This document shows, in pieces, positions 8,626 through 17,270 of a stretch of 54,460 nt of DNA; the stretch's first letter is position 1, and the number at the start of each line of letters is the position of its first letter. A program made the translations under genes and the position numbers. Below the pieces are notes generated by a model. That model was given only the letters and a program-made list of their open reading frames with translations. It was not told the origin of the DNA and searched no databases. This stretch comes from CAYLJJ01 sp964384025 (GTDB taxonomy: Bacteria > Myxococcota_A > Bradymonadia > UBA7976 > UBA1532). Location: the NCBI GenBank assembly GCA_964384025.1, contig CAYLJJ010000036.1, positions 1-54,460 of the forward strand. The letters are read 5' to 3'.

Positions 8626-8723
8626 TGGGGGGAAACTATCACAGAGAAAAGCAAGAACACAGCGTGATAGGAACATCCGAGCCACAGCCTTGTTGTAGCC
8701 TCTGGATCAGCTAGGATGCTCAC

Positions 8724-9833
8724 ATGAACGATTTTGAACTGCCCACAGAGTCTCTCCGAGGCTCCGCCCTGCTGGGAGGCTGGACGCGGCTCTTACCGCT
8801 CACCTTTGCCATCAGCGGCACCGTTGCCTTTCTCTTCGCTGTGCGCAGCTTGATGGATCCTGATACCCGCTTCTACACCCTCATCCTTGAGCGGGGTTGG
8901 ACTCAGCCCATCACCTTGGCTCTCTTCGCCTGGGGTCTGGGCCACAGTCTACGACGCCTCCTGATCCAGATCGGAGAACGTCAGGCGCTGCGCTCCTGCC
9001 GAGAGCTGATCAAAGAGGAGGAGATCAACGCAGAGCGAGTTCCACGCCTTATTGGCGCTCTCTTTCCTCTTAGAGAGAGCCTCTCAGGTCCTCTATTGGT
9101 GGCCATCCTGAGCTACTTCCGAAATCAGCGCCCCACCCGAGATGAGGTCCTCAAGGTCGCTCATCAAGAGATGAGCCGCTCTGAAGATCGCATTGAACAT
9201 GACTACCGAGGTTTGGCGGCGTGTATGTGGCTGCTGCCCCTCTCAGGCTTTCTGGGCACGGTGGTGGGGATGGCGGCGGCGATCGGCTCATTTGATCAGG
9301 TCATCGGGAGTTTAGGCTCGGATCTCTCCGCCCTGGCCCCCTCGGTGATGGGTTTGGCGACCGCCTTTGACACCACCCTCTTGGCTCTGGTCTTGGTGGT
9401 GCCCCTCAAGATCATGGAGGTGGGCTTAGAGGGGCGCGATCGCCGCCTCCTGGATGCGATGGATGCTCATTTGGGGACCGGGCTGGTCCGTGCTCTAGAT
9501 TTGGCGGGCTTGGCTCAACAGACCCCTGCAGAGGCCGCCTTGGATCGCTTTGGAGAGAGCGTCGCCCGTGTAGAGAACAACCTGCGACGCATCGATGGGG
9601 TCTTGGGGGATATCGCTCAGAGGGTAGAAGCTCTCCCCTCAGCGGGGCTTTTGTTAGAGGAGCTTTTGGAGGCTGCTCAAATGACCCGCGTGGTCCTGCC
9701 TGAGATGAAACAGGGGCTGCTGGAGGCCGCCCAGGTGACCCGCGCGATCCTGCCTGAGATGAAGCGGGAGCTGCGCGATATTCGCCAAAACGGGGATCGT
9801 CCCCTCATCATCAGCCGTGGCCCTCAACCATGA
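8724..9833 (+). CDS. MotA/TolQ/ExbB-type proton channel protein
   Basis: 369 aa. Hydrophobic helices at ~24-44 and ~60-80 are followed by a cytoplasmic loop and then the family-defining pair: SGFLGTVVGMAAAIGSF (~174-190) and the helix APSVMGLATAFDTTLLALVLVVP. This is the TolQ/ExbB/MotA pore subunit, which forms oligomeric stators using proton or sodium flow. The C-terminal tail is coiled-coil and carries an 18-residue tandem duplication (LLEAAQMTRVVLPEMK / LLEAAQVTRAILPEMK). It overlaps by ATGA the ExbD-like/vWA gene, its likely axle subunit. RBS AGGA before ATG. Confidence 0.82.
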   Translation: MNDFELPTESLRGSALLGGWTRLLPLTFAISGTVAFLFAVRSLMDPDTRFYTLILERGWTQPITLALFAWGLGHSLRRLLIQIGERQALRSCRELIKEEEINAERVPRLIGALFPLRESLSGPLLVAILSYFRNQRPTRDEVLKVAHQEMSRSEDRIEHDYRGLAACMWLLPLSGFLGTVVGMAAAIGSFDQVIGSLGSDLSALAPSVMGLATAFDTTLLALVLVVPLKIMEVGLEGRDRRLLDAMDAHLGTGLVRALDLAGLAQQTPAEAALDRFGESVARVENNLRRIDGVLGDIAQRVEALPSAGLLLEELLEAAQMTRVVLPEMKQGLLEAAQVTRAILPEMKRELRDIRQNGDRPLIISRGPQP

Positions 9834-11197
9834 AGCGCCGCCGCGAGACAGGAGACAGCTTTGGGATGTCTCTGGCCGACATCCTGACCACCGCCCTTGG
9901 CTGTGTCCTCCTGCTCTTTATGGTGGCGGTGATCACCATTAAGACCAGCTTGATCACAGAGCAGGTGGCCCACTCCAAGACCCAAAGCGAGCTGCAACAG
10001 GAGAGTAAGGAGCGCGCCGTCGCTGAGCAGGCCCAGGCTTTAGAGAAGAAGGAGCGGCTCCTGGCTGAGCGAGCTCGAACCCTAGAGGAAGCGCGGCGAG
10101 CCGCCGTAGAGCGAGCGCTCTCACACGAGATCAGCGCTCGAGATGCGGTAGAGCAGGCTCTCAAGAGTTCCGGGGAGAAGCTAAAGACGGAGAAGGAGCA
10201 GCTCGCCCAAACTCAGGTCCAGCTTACGCGCCTCAAAGAGGCTTTTATCAGGAGCCACAGCCAGCTCAAACATCTAGCGGATCAGCTCAGTCAGACCCAG
10301 CGCCAGCTGAGCAGCAATCGCAGCAAGCTGGATCATACAGAGACGCTGCTCAGCTTGAGCAGCGAAGAGCAGAAGCGCGCCCAGGCTCAATTGGCGATGA
10401 GCCTCAAAAGTCAACGTAAGTCTGGCCAGGAGCTGAAGCTGCTGAAGGCCAAGCTGAGCAGCAAAGAGCGTCAGCACCATGATCTCATCCAGGCAGCTCG
10501 CAGCGCCGCCCACGATCTAGATCCTCGAACCGCCAGCCCTGTAGATGTGATGTTGGTGATCGATGGCACAAGCTCAATGAAGCCCAGTTTAGATTCTACC
10601 CGCCAAAACCTATCAGGCACCATCGGAGCTTTGCGGGTGGTCAGCCCCACAGCGCGGGTGGGTCTGGTGGTCTTTCGCGACAAAAAGGAGAGATCCTCTC
10701 TGCGGCTTCAGATCCAACCTCTGACCCAGAGTGAACGCAAGCTGGCCCGATTTTTAAAGGGGATCAAAGCCACCAGCACCTCACGAGATAAGGATATCCC
10801 TGAGTGGCTCTGTGGGGGGCTGGAGAAGGGGATCAAGGCTCGTTGGCGTAAGGGCGCCATCCGCATCATCATCCTGGTCTCTGATGCTGACGCGCAGGAC
10901 AAAGAGGCCAAGAGCTGTATCAAGGCCGCCAGACGCTTTCGGGCACAGGGTGGACAACTCCATCTGATCTCCACGCGCCCCTTGGGCTTCAAGAAGCAGA
11001 GGAAGATCACTCGACATTATAAAAATGTGGTCCTGCCCCAGCATGCACGCATCGCTAAGGCGGGCGGGGGGATCCATGTCAAAGAGGCCACTTCCCATTC
11101 TCTACTCACCGAGGTCCTTCAAGCTGCCTTCCGCTCCCGCACCTCTGAGCCCTTGAAAGCTCTGAGAGAAGCGGTGGGGAGCCCCGATGGAGGCTGA
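9830..11197 (+). CDS. ExbD/MotB-like TM plus coiled coil plus vWA protein
   Basis: 455 aa. A single N-terminal TM (~15-37, SLADILTTALGCVLLLFMV) carries Asp17 at the position where ExbD/MotB proteins hold their proton-relay Asp. Residues ~40-225 form a long Lys/Glu/Gln-rich coiled coil. Residues ~238-420 are a vWA domain with MIDAS-like D245-G-T247-S-S249 (VMLVIDGTSSM). This replaces the peptidoglycan-binding OmpA domain of MotB or the short domain of ExbD. With the preceding channel gene (4-bp overlap) it forms a predicted energised motor whose outer tip is a metal-dependent adhesion domain. Function unknown. Confidence 0.78.
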   Translation: MKRRRETGDSFGMSLADILTTALGCVLLLFMVAVITIKTSLITEQVAHSKTQSELQQESKERAVAEQAQALEKKERLLAERARTLEEARRAAVERALSHEISARDAVEQALKSSGEKLKTEKEQLAQTQVQLTRLKEAFIRSHSQLKHLADQLSQTQRQLSSNRSKLDHTETLLSLSSEEQKRAQAQLAMSLKSQRKSGQELKLLKAKLSSKERQHHDLIQAARSAAHDLDPRTASPVDVMLVIDGTSSMKPSLDSTRQNLSGTIGALRVVSPTARVGLVVFRDKKERSSLRLQIQPLTQSERKLARFLKGIKATSTSRDKDIPEWLCGGLEKGIKARWRKGAIRIIILVSDADAQDKEAKSCIKAARRFRAQGGQLHLISTRPLGFKKQRKITRHYKNVVLPQHARIAKAGGGIHVKEATSHSLLTEVLQAAFRSRTSEPLKALREAVGSPDGG

Positions 11198-11612
11198 TCT
11201 TTCCATCCAAGAGGGCTTGATGATCCCAGGCTACTGCCTCTGGTTTGTAGCCAGCCGCGCCAGCGGTCCTGGTGGACAGCACCTCAATAAGACCAGCAGT
11301 CGTGTGAGCCTCTATTGTGATCTGGAGAAAGTCCCCATGGAGCCTTGGAGGCGGGCCCGCGTTCGTCACTATCTCCAGGGACGGATCAACCGAGAGGGGA
11401 TGATTCAGATCAACGTCGGTGAAGGCCGCAGCCAATATCAAAATCGTCTCTTGGCTCGTGCTCGTCTGGTAAAGCTGTTCCAAGAGGCGCTGCGCCCTCG
11501 AAAACCGCGCGTAGCGACCAGACCCTCTCGGAGCGCAAAACGCCGCCGTCTAAAACAGAAACGGCGGCGAGCTGAGATCAAGAAGATGAGAGCACCCCCA
11601 GAGCGGGAGTAG
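11187..11612 (+). CDS. arfB: Alternative ribosome-rescue factor ArfB (RF-1 domain)
   Basis: 141 aa, the usual ArfB/YaeJ length. The catalytic GGQ motif is in RASGPGGQHLNKTSSRV (~residues 28-45), which hydrolyses peptidyl-tRNA on stalled ribosomes. The C-terminal ~35 residues are strongly basic (KPRVATRPSRSAKRRRLKQK), matching the tail that fills the empty mRNA channel. It overlaps the vWA gene by 11 bp and is likely cotranscribed, probably without functional link. An ATG at 11220 is an alternative start. Confidence 0.92.
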   Translation: MEADLSIQEGLMIPGYCLWFVASRASGPGGQHLNKTSSRVSLYCDLEKVPMEPWRRARVRHYLQGRINREGMIQINVGEGRSQYQNRLLARARLVKLFQEALRPRKPRVATRPSRSAKRRRLKQKRRRAEIKKMRAPPERE

Positions 11613-11622
11613 CTGTAGATCG

Positions 11623-14600
11623 CTAGAGATCCTTGGAGCGATCAACCAAGAGGGCGGTGTACTTCCCCAGCTTAAGCACCTCAGGGTTCCCTACGATGAT
11701 CAGATGATCCCGAGCACGAGAGACGGCTACGTTTACCAAGTTGACCCGTCCATTGAGAAAGCCCAGAGAGCGGGGACGGCTGACCACGGTGCTAAAGAGG
11801 ACGATAGAGCGCTCTCCTCCCTGAAAGCGATGCACGGTCCCTGTGGCCAGGGTACCCGCTGAGAAGAGCCCCGGTTGAGGCTCCGGTGGAGCCTCAAAGT
11901 TCTCCTCGAACCAGGGGATCTTGAGGCGGCGCAGGCGCTGATGGAGAGACTCCAGCTGCCCCACATAGGGGGTGATCACGGCGATCTCTGACCAAGGAAT
12001 ACCATCCCTCCCCAGAGCGCTCAGTAGGCTGATAAGCGCATCCAACTCAGAGTCATTCCGCCAGCTGCCTCGCAGGCGCTGTTGAGGGCCAAAGACCCGC
12101 GCCATCAACAGAGGTTCAAAGAGGAGGCGGCTCTGAGCCTTGAGAGAGTGAGGGGGAGTGCAGATGCGCAGGCCATAGCGGCAGAAGGCATCGGAGAGCC
12201 CGATGATCTCCGGTTGGCTGCGGAAGTGATCATGGAGAGTGGGGCGCTCTAAGACTGCACGATCAGCTAGAGATTGTGCTGAGCGTCCTCCATTCATGAT
12301 CGGCTGGTAGGGCTTCAAGCGCTCTTCACTCAGCTTGATCTCTGCCAAGCGTCGTACTCGCTCCTCATCAGGCTCACTGAGGCGGATCACCGGTTCCAGT
12401 TGGTGAACATCACCGATGAGCAGAGCGTGTGTCCCTCGGGCCAAACCGGAGACGGCGAAAGCGGGGTGACACTGCCCCGCCTCATCGATCACCAGACGCT
12501 TGATAAAGTCTGCGTCAAGAGAAAAGACATTGCCCAGGGAGAGCAGGGTGCTGCCCCAGACAGGGTAGAGCCTGAGCAGCCAATCAATGCCATCCGCGTC
12601 CTCATCAGCGAAGCGCTTAAGGGAACGGCGCTCGGAGCACATCTCCAGGGCGCGCTCTAGGGCAGGGAGGAGAGCGGCATGGTGGAGAACACACCAAGCG
12701 GTGCGCAGCCTAAGAGCGGCTTGAAAGAGCTTGAAGTGCTGAGCCTCCTCTTCTGGCTCCATCGGGAGCATCTCCTCATCAGCGCTCTTCAACCCTGCGA
12801 TCTCTGTCTCTACCTCCAGGCGCTCTGTATAGAGGCGGTGCTTCTGAAGGCGCCGCTCCAGGCTGAAGCGCAGATCATCTACCCGCTCCTCAGCCTCCTC
12901 CACCCCCTCCTCCCAGGCGATAAACTGCCGAGAGAGGGGCTGACGCTTGGAGATCTTGGGGGGCAGCCCCAACTCAAGCTCCAGGCCCAGATCCTTCAAA
13001 GCAGGCCTGAGGCGCTTGAGCTGTCGACTCTGAGTAGAGCGCCAATGATGTCGCAGTAAGAGCAGGCTGTCTCGGCTGCGACGGATCAGACGCTGCTCCA
13101 GTCCAGAGAGACGGTGGCTCAGCATCCGAAGGGACTCCACCGCCTTATGTAGGGCGCCTGGATCGCTCTCCGGCTTCCCTTCCCCTCCCTGCTTTTTGAG
13201 CAGCGTGAGGCGGTGTTCAAGAGCCTTGAGGCTGCTGCGGCGTCGCTGACTCTTAACGCGCCCCTCCATCTTTGCGCTGACCTTTTTATAGAGTTGAGAG
13301 AAGTGAGCCAGGGCCTCTTTATACTCCTCTGCAGCGCCCTCTTTAGCCTGGCTGATGAGCCAACTTTGAGTTTGGGAGAGCAGCTCAACGCTGCGGCTCC
13401 GGGTGATGGCTTGGCTGCCTCCTCGAAGCCCCAAGGCAGGCTCAAGTTGAGCCATCGGCTCTAATACATTGTCCACCGCGCGGTTGTTGGTGCTGGAGAT
13501 CACCAAGAGATCGGTGGGCATCAAGCGCCCCTTCATGAGGGCTGCACAGCGCTCCACCAACTGCCCCGCCGCCAAAGCCTGGATCAACGCCGTCTTCCCT
13601 GTCCCTGGAGGACCTTGAGCAGCGGTGAGACGCGAGCCCAGAAACTGCTCTGCGACCCCGCGCTGATCTGGCGTCAAACCATGAGGCGCAAAGACCCCAT
13701 AGAGGGGGGCCCAGCCAGGGGCCGGAGCGCGCCCCGAGAGGTAACCCCAGAGCGGATGCCAACGCCGCCCCTCCCAAGGGGGGCGCTTCAGGAGCGCCAT
13801 CAACTCTCGCTGAAGATGCCAAGTGGCTTGCATCTGGCTGCCATCATAGAGAAGCCCCACGGGATAGACGGCGTGGCGTCCGCCCATCAGGCGCCGACGG
13901 CTGGCTTCCAGCAAGCGCCTGAAGAGGGCCTCAGGAGACTCCTTGGGCTCTGTGGCTAAGGTGGGTGAGCCATTCTCCTCACCTAAGGGGCGCTCAAGGA
14001 GTTGACAGAGAGTCGCAGCCATCCGCGCTGGGCTGATCTCAGCAGCCTCTTGAAGGAGCTGCTGTAGATCATCTAGTTCCTCATCACTGACCCCTAAGCG
14101 CTGTCCCAGGAGTTGTAGATCCAGGATATAGGGCAGCAGGTCCTCCTCCTCTTCTCCCAGAGAGAGGCGGAGAGAGTCAGGGGGCTCAGGCAGAGCGCTG
14201 CCCTGACGCTTATACTGCTTGGGGATCTTCCAACTCTTGGCGCCGCTGTACCAACTGATCTGAACGGGAAAGCGCAGGAGGGTCGCCAACTCCCCGCTGC
14301 GGGGATCGTAGAGGGTGGGTAGGCCCACAAACCAAACGCGACTCTCCTCAGCTTTATAGGGGCTGATCTGCTGCCAATATTGCCCCTTGAGCCAACGCTC
14401 AAAGAGCGCCCCTCGTTCAGCATCCAGGGGAAGCTTGAGCTGCTTGTCCTCCTTTAAGAGGAAGGGAGCAGATTCGATGGAAAGCTTGCTATAGCTTTGA
14501 TATCCAGAGGGATTTTGAATATCGATCTTGGACTTAGGGCGGAGCCTTTGACGACGCGCGGTGGGGCGAGCGGCGATGGCCTCTTCATAGCGCAAGGCCA

Positions 14601-14706
14601 AAAGCCAATAGCGGAGGATCTGGTTGACCTCGGTCGAGTTGAGGGCTGCTTCGCTGATATCCACGCTCTCGGTCACCGTCACATTTGTCCTGGGGGATGG
14701 TATCAA
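11623..14706 (-). CDS. SF1 helicase, UPF1/DNA2-like, with long N-terminal region
   Basis: 1027 aa. Walker A GPPGTGKT at 365-372, Walker B of the UPF1-like type (RLVIDEAGQC), motif III LLIGDVHQLEPV, then the second RecA domain with VITPYVGQL, VHRFQGGERSIV and VAVSRARDHLIIVGN. Between motifs Ia and II lies a long coiled-coil insertion (~450-680), typical of AAA_11/AAA_12 helicases. The first 340 residues are unassigned. It likely unwinds RNA or DNA with ATP. It is convergent with arfB (10-bp gap) and follows a hairpin at 14719-14736. A defence role is possible, since many standalone helicases of this type are, but there is no local support. Confidence 0.85.
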   Translation of the reverse strand: MIPSPRTNVTVTESVDISEAALNSTEVNQILRYWLLALRYEEAIAARPTARRQRLRPKSKIDIQNPSGYQSYSKLSIESAPFLLKEDKQLKLPLDAERGALFERWLKGQYWQQISPYKAEESRVWFVGLPTLYDPRSGELATLLRFPVQISWYSGAKSWKIPKQYKRQGSALPEPPDSLRLSLGEEEEDLLPYILDLQLLGQRLGVSDEELDDLQQLLQEAAEISPARMAATLCQLLERPLGEENGSPTLATEPKESPEALFRRLLEASRRRLMGGRHAVYPVGLLYDGSQMQATWHLQRELMALLKRPPWEGRRWHPLWGYLSGRAPAPGWAPLYGVFAPHGLTPDQRGVAEQFLGSRLTAAQGPPGTGKTALIQALAAGQLVERCAALMKGRLMPTDLLVISSTNNRAVDNVLEPMAQLEPALGLRGGSQAITRSRSVELLSQTQSWLISQAKEGAAEEYKEALAHFSQLYKKVSAKMEGRVKSQRRRSSLKALEHRLTLLKKQGGEGKPESDPGALHKAVESLRMLSHRLSGLEQRLIRRSRDSLLLLRHHWRSTQSRQLKRLRPALKDLGLELELGLPPKISKRQPLSRQFIAWEEGVEEAEERVDDLRFSLERRLQKHRLYTERLEVETEIAGLKSADEEMLPMEPEEEAQHFKLFQAALRLRTAWCVLHHAALLPALERALEMCSERRSLKRFADEDADGIDWLLRLYPVWGSTLLSLGNVFSLDADFIKRLVIDEAGQCHPAFAVSGLARGTHALLIGDVHQLEPVIRLSEPDEERVRRLAEIKLSEERLKPYQPIMNGGRSAQSLADRAVLERPTLHDHFRSQPEIIGLSDAFCRYGLRICTPPHSLKAQSRLLFEPLLMARVFGPQQRLRGSWRNDSELDALISLLSALGRDGIPWSEIAVITPYVGQLESLHQRLRRLKIPWFEENFEAPPEPQPGLFSAGTLATGTVHRFQGGERSIVLFSTVVSRPRSLGFLNGRVNLVNVAVSRARDHLIIVGNPEVLKLGKYTALLVDRSKDL

Positions 14707-14718
14707 GAGTTGATCAGA

Positions 14719-14736
14719 AAGCGATCTTGATCGCTT
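14719..14736. terminator. Hairpin between CAP gene and helicase gene
   Basis: Perfect 7-bp stem AAGCGAT / ATCGCTT with a CTTG loop, lying after the CAP-domain gene stop and 13 bp before the helicase start, both on the minus strand. It could be an attenuator or terminator, but no T-run is seen on either side. Confidence 0.35.
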
Positions 14737-14751
14737 GAAGTTGGGATTAAA

Positions 14752-15495
14752 TCAATAAGGCGGGTTGAGAGAACCATCAGGGTTCATCATATTGCCGCCT
14801 GGATCGTAGCGACAGGTCCAGATCCTGATGGGGATCCCTTGCATCTCACAGTCAGCGAAGCCGCAGCCCACCTCTCTGGTGTCCCTCCAGACAAGCTGAG
14901 TATAGTGGCCGCAGAGGCGTGGGAAGGTTCCATATCCCGGCTCCCCATTACAGGTCAGCGCCTCGTTATCCCAATCTTCACGCTCGCATGACCAGCCACC
15001 CACAGCCTCCACCGCGCTCATCAGGTAGCCTCCGCTGCCCCCCCCCATCGCGAGGTTCTCTCCCAACATCCCCAGCTGCTCTCTTGGGGTATGAGAGAGG
15101 TTGCAGATCTGGCTGAGGTGATCTGACCACTCCTGAGCTCCCTGAGCCAGCTCCTCGGACCAGCTCAGCTCAGGCAAGCCCAAGAAGCGCCGCACGGCGT
15201 TATGCGCTTCAGTGATACCGGTCATCGGCGCGGCCTCAGGGCCGATCAGCTCACAGCTCACCGGACCCTCCCATTGCAGGCCTGCACCATAGTCAACCTG
15301 ATGACAATCCAGAGGATCTTCAGGAGCTTGTGGCGCGGCGTCTGTCTCAGGAGCGGCGTCTGCCTCAGGCTGCGCTCCTCCGCTGTCCTCAATGGGCTCT
15401 TGAACCTCAGCATCCTCCATTCCAAGCTCTCCCTCACAGTTCCATGTAAAGAGGCTGATCATCAAAGCGATCTTCAGCGGCCTTAAGTTCATCAT
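14752..15495 (-). CDS. CAP/SCP-domain lipoprotein
   Basis: 247 aa from the ATG at 15495, chosen because GGAGGAG lies a few bases upstream; an ATG at 15507 overlaps that RBS. Signal peptide with lipobox near Cys 20 (SLFTWNC), an acidic/Ala/Pro linker rich in PEADAAPETDAAP, then a CAP domain (~90-245). That domain has the HNAVRRFLGLPELSW entry, the GENLAMGG loop, a HYTQLVWRDTREVGCG signature and a final WTCRYDPGGN. The two His and acidic residues expected for the CAP cavity are present. Six or more Cys suggest disulfides, so it is extracytoplasmic. Family roles are diverse (lipid binding, protease-like), so no specific job is assigned. Confidence 0.88.
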   Translation of the reverse strand: MMNLRPLKIALMISLFTWNCEGELGMEDAEVQEPIEDSGGAQPEADAAPETDAAPQAPEDPLDCHQVDYGAGLQWEGPVSCELIGPEAAPMTGITEAHNAVRRFLGLPELSWSEELAQGAQEWSDHLSQICNLSHTPREQLGMLGENLAMGGGSGGYLMSAVEAVGGWSCEREDWDNEALTCNGEPGYGTFPRLCGHYTQLVWRDTREVGCGFADCEMQGIPIRIWTCRYDPGGNMMNPDGSLNPPY

Positions 15496-15544
15496 CAACT
15501 CCTCCATTCTTTATCCAATCTCCTCTTTTATTATTGCGCCTGGG

Positions 15545-15856
15545 TTAACGCCTACGTCGTCGCTCCTGAGTTGCCACATTTCGCGTACGATATTCAGGGT
15601 GTTTCTTGGCGATCCAACGGATGAACTTTTGCATCTCCGGGTGCTCACGGACGCGCGCCGGGTTGTTGTACTCGTTGAGCAGCTCTCGTTCACTCCAGAT
15701 AGAGTGAATCTTGCTATGGCAGACCACATGTAGGGTTTGAGTCTCGCGGCCCTTAAAGCTCTTGGGGATAAAATGATGTTCATTGACCGAAGGGCCGGGA
15801 ATGAGAGGTCGAGCACAGATAGGGCAGAGGGGATGGTCGAGAGGGTCAGGCTTCAT
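15545..15856 (-). CDS. Small HNH-family nuclease-like protein
   Basis: 103 aa. Two zinc-binding pairs (C11-P-I-C14 and the later C46) frame an HNH-type core: EHHFIPKSF (26-34) supplies the first His pair and HVVCHSKIH (43-51) the C-terminal Cys/His set. The C-terminus ends in five Arg. It is a stand-alone HNH domain of a kind common in environmental genomes. DNA cutting is plausible but unproven. No clear RBS, and no partner gene. Confidence 0.72.
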   Translation of the reverse strand: MKPDPLDHPLCPICARPLIPGPSVNEHHFIPKSFKGRETQTLHVVCHSKIHSIWSERELLNEYNNPARVREHPEMQKFIRWIAKKHPEYRTRNVATQERRRRR

Positions 15857-15943
15857 TATTGGGATCTCGATTGCGGGTAGAGCGGAGAATCGCGAAGGAG
15901 AGCCTATGAGGGTTCATTCAAATGCTCCATATTTGGCATCTCC

Positions 15944-15959
15944 TGACAGGATAATGTCA
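15944..15959. promoter_or_regulatory. Possible operator upstream of the porin gene
   Basis: An inverted repeat TGACA-(6 nt)-TGTCA lies 109 bp before the porin start, in an AT-richer stretch. It resembles a binding site for a dimeric regulator. Only one copy is seen and no regulator is adjacent. Confidence 0.2.
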
Positions 15960-16067
15960 AGCCTTCGAAATCTTTGCCCATTAATGTGTATTTTTGAGCA
16001 AGATTACAAAACTGTTTGGTAAAAGGGGAGGTGAGTCAAAATAGAACTCGCAGGAGAGGAGAAAGAG

Positions 16068-17249
16068 ATGATCTCTCGAGCTGGGCTCAACACCTTCGCG
16101 ATCTTTTTTGTTCTGTTGGGGGGGTTGCCGAGCTTCGCCAAAGAAGCTCCAGTGATCGACTTCGACCTCTACGGCTTCGTCAAGCTGGACCTGTCCTACC
16201 AGACTGCACGTACAAATCTGGGTAACTTCAACCGCTGGGTTACTCCCCACGCTCTAGAGACTGATGATCCTCAGATGAACATCACGGCCAACCAGAGCCG
16301 CTTTGGTTTTAAGATCAAGGGGCCTCGCAATCAGAAATTCAGCGCTGATGGTCAGCTCGAGATGGATTTTTACAGCGGGGAGGGGGGGGAGAATAAGGCT
16401 CAGCCTTATATGCGCCACGCCTTTATGAAGGTCTCCTTTATCGACTCTGGGTTTGACCTCATCGCTGGGCAAACCTGGGATCTCATCGCCCCTCTAAACC
16501 CCAGCACGGTGAACTACAGCGTGCAATGGTGGTTGGGGAACATTGGATACCGACGCCCGCAGATCCGCCTGACCAAGGAGATCACCATAGGCAAATCCTC
16601 CCTCTCTTTGGCGGGAGCGGTGCTGAGGACTATCGGTCGTCCGGTAGAAGATGCTGATAAGGCGCGCCTTGATCCTGGAGACTCCGGTGAAGACGCCGCG
16701 CTGCCCACGGTGCAGGGACGCTTGGGCTTTAGCTTTCCCCTCTCGGGAAAGCGAAAGAGCGGCGTCGGTTTCTCTGGGCACTGGGCTCGTGAAGAGTTCG
16801 ACAAGGATGCAAAGAATGAGAATGAGACTCTGGACTCCTGGTCTGGAGTCATAGATCTGGAGTTGAACCTCGGGAGCGTAGTCAACCTGAAAGCTGAAGC
16901 TTGGATGGGTAAAAATATGAACGCCTACTTGGGTGGGATCGGGCAGGGAGTCAACGCAGAGCGCGAGGCGATCGCGGCTCAGGGTGGCTGGGCTGCGGTT
17001 GGGTTGGGCTCTTTTGGCAAGTTCAAATTCAACTTTGGTGCCAGCGTGGATGATCCAGAAGATGATGATCTCTCTGATGGCGCTCGAACCTTTAACATGG
17101 GCATCTTCGCTAACACCTTTATCACCCTGGTTCCTCAGGTTACTCTCGCCTTAGAAGCTTCTCGACTTCAGACAGATTACAAACAGGGAGATGAGATAGA
17201 GAGCGCTGCTGCTCTCTCTTTCCAGAGCGCTTTTATTTTAAAGCTTTAG
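16068..17249 (+). CDS. DcaP-like outer-membrane porin
   Basis: 393 aa with a cleavable signal (…LPSFAKEAP). The mature start DFDLYGFVKLDLSY and the following ITANQSRFGFKIKG, GQLEMDFY, LIAGQTWDL and NIGYRRPQIRLT segments are typical of the DcaP/porin-like beta-barrel family. Alternating hydrophobic strands run to the C-terminus, although the last residue is Leu, not the common Phe. RBS AGGAGAGGAG precedes the ATG. It is convergent with, and 21 bp from, a sodium/solute symporter gene, suggesting an outer/inner membrane uptake pair for small organic acids (inference). Confidence 0.82.
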   Translation: MISRAGLNTFAIFFVLLGGLPSFAKEAPVIDFDLYGFVKLDLSYQTARTNLGNFNRWVTPHALETDDPQMNITANQSRFGFKIKGPRNQKFSADGQLEMDFYSGEGGENKAQPYMRHAFMKVSFIDSGFDLIAGQTWDLIAPLNPSTVNYSVQWWLGNIGYRRPQIRLTKEITIGKSSLSLAGAVLRTIGRPVEDADKARLDPGDSGEDAALPTVQGRLGFSFPLSGKRKSGVGFSGHWAREEFDKDAKNENETLDSWSGVIDLELNLGSVVNLKAEAWMGKNMNAYLGGIGQGVNAEREAIAAQGGWAAVGLGSFGKFKFNFGASVDDPEDDDLSDGARTFNMGIFANTFITLVPQVTLALEASRLQTDYKQGDEIESAAALSFQSAFILKL

Positions 17250-17270
17250 ATATCTCAGAGAAGTGAGCGT

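Noticed and set aside
13442..13959. Several long open frames overlapping the helicase gene
   Set aside because: They lie inside a well-supported helicase with intact motifs; GC-rich DNA gives many chance open frames.
15511..15816. Alternative minus-strand frame over the HNH gene
   Set aside because: The overlapping frame 15545-15856 contains the conserved Cys/His HNH motif and this one has no recognisable pattern.
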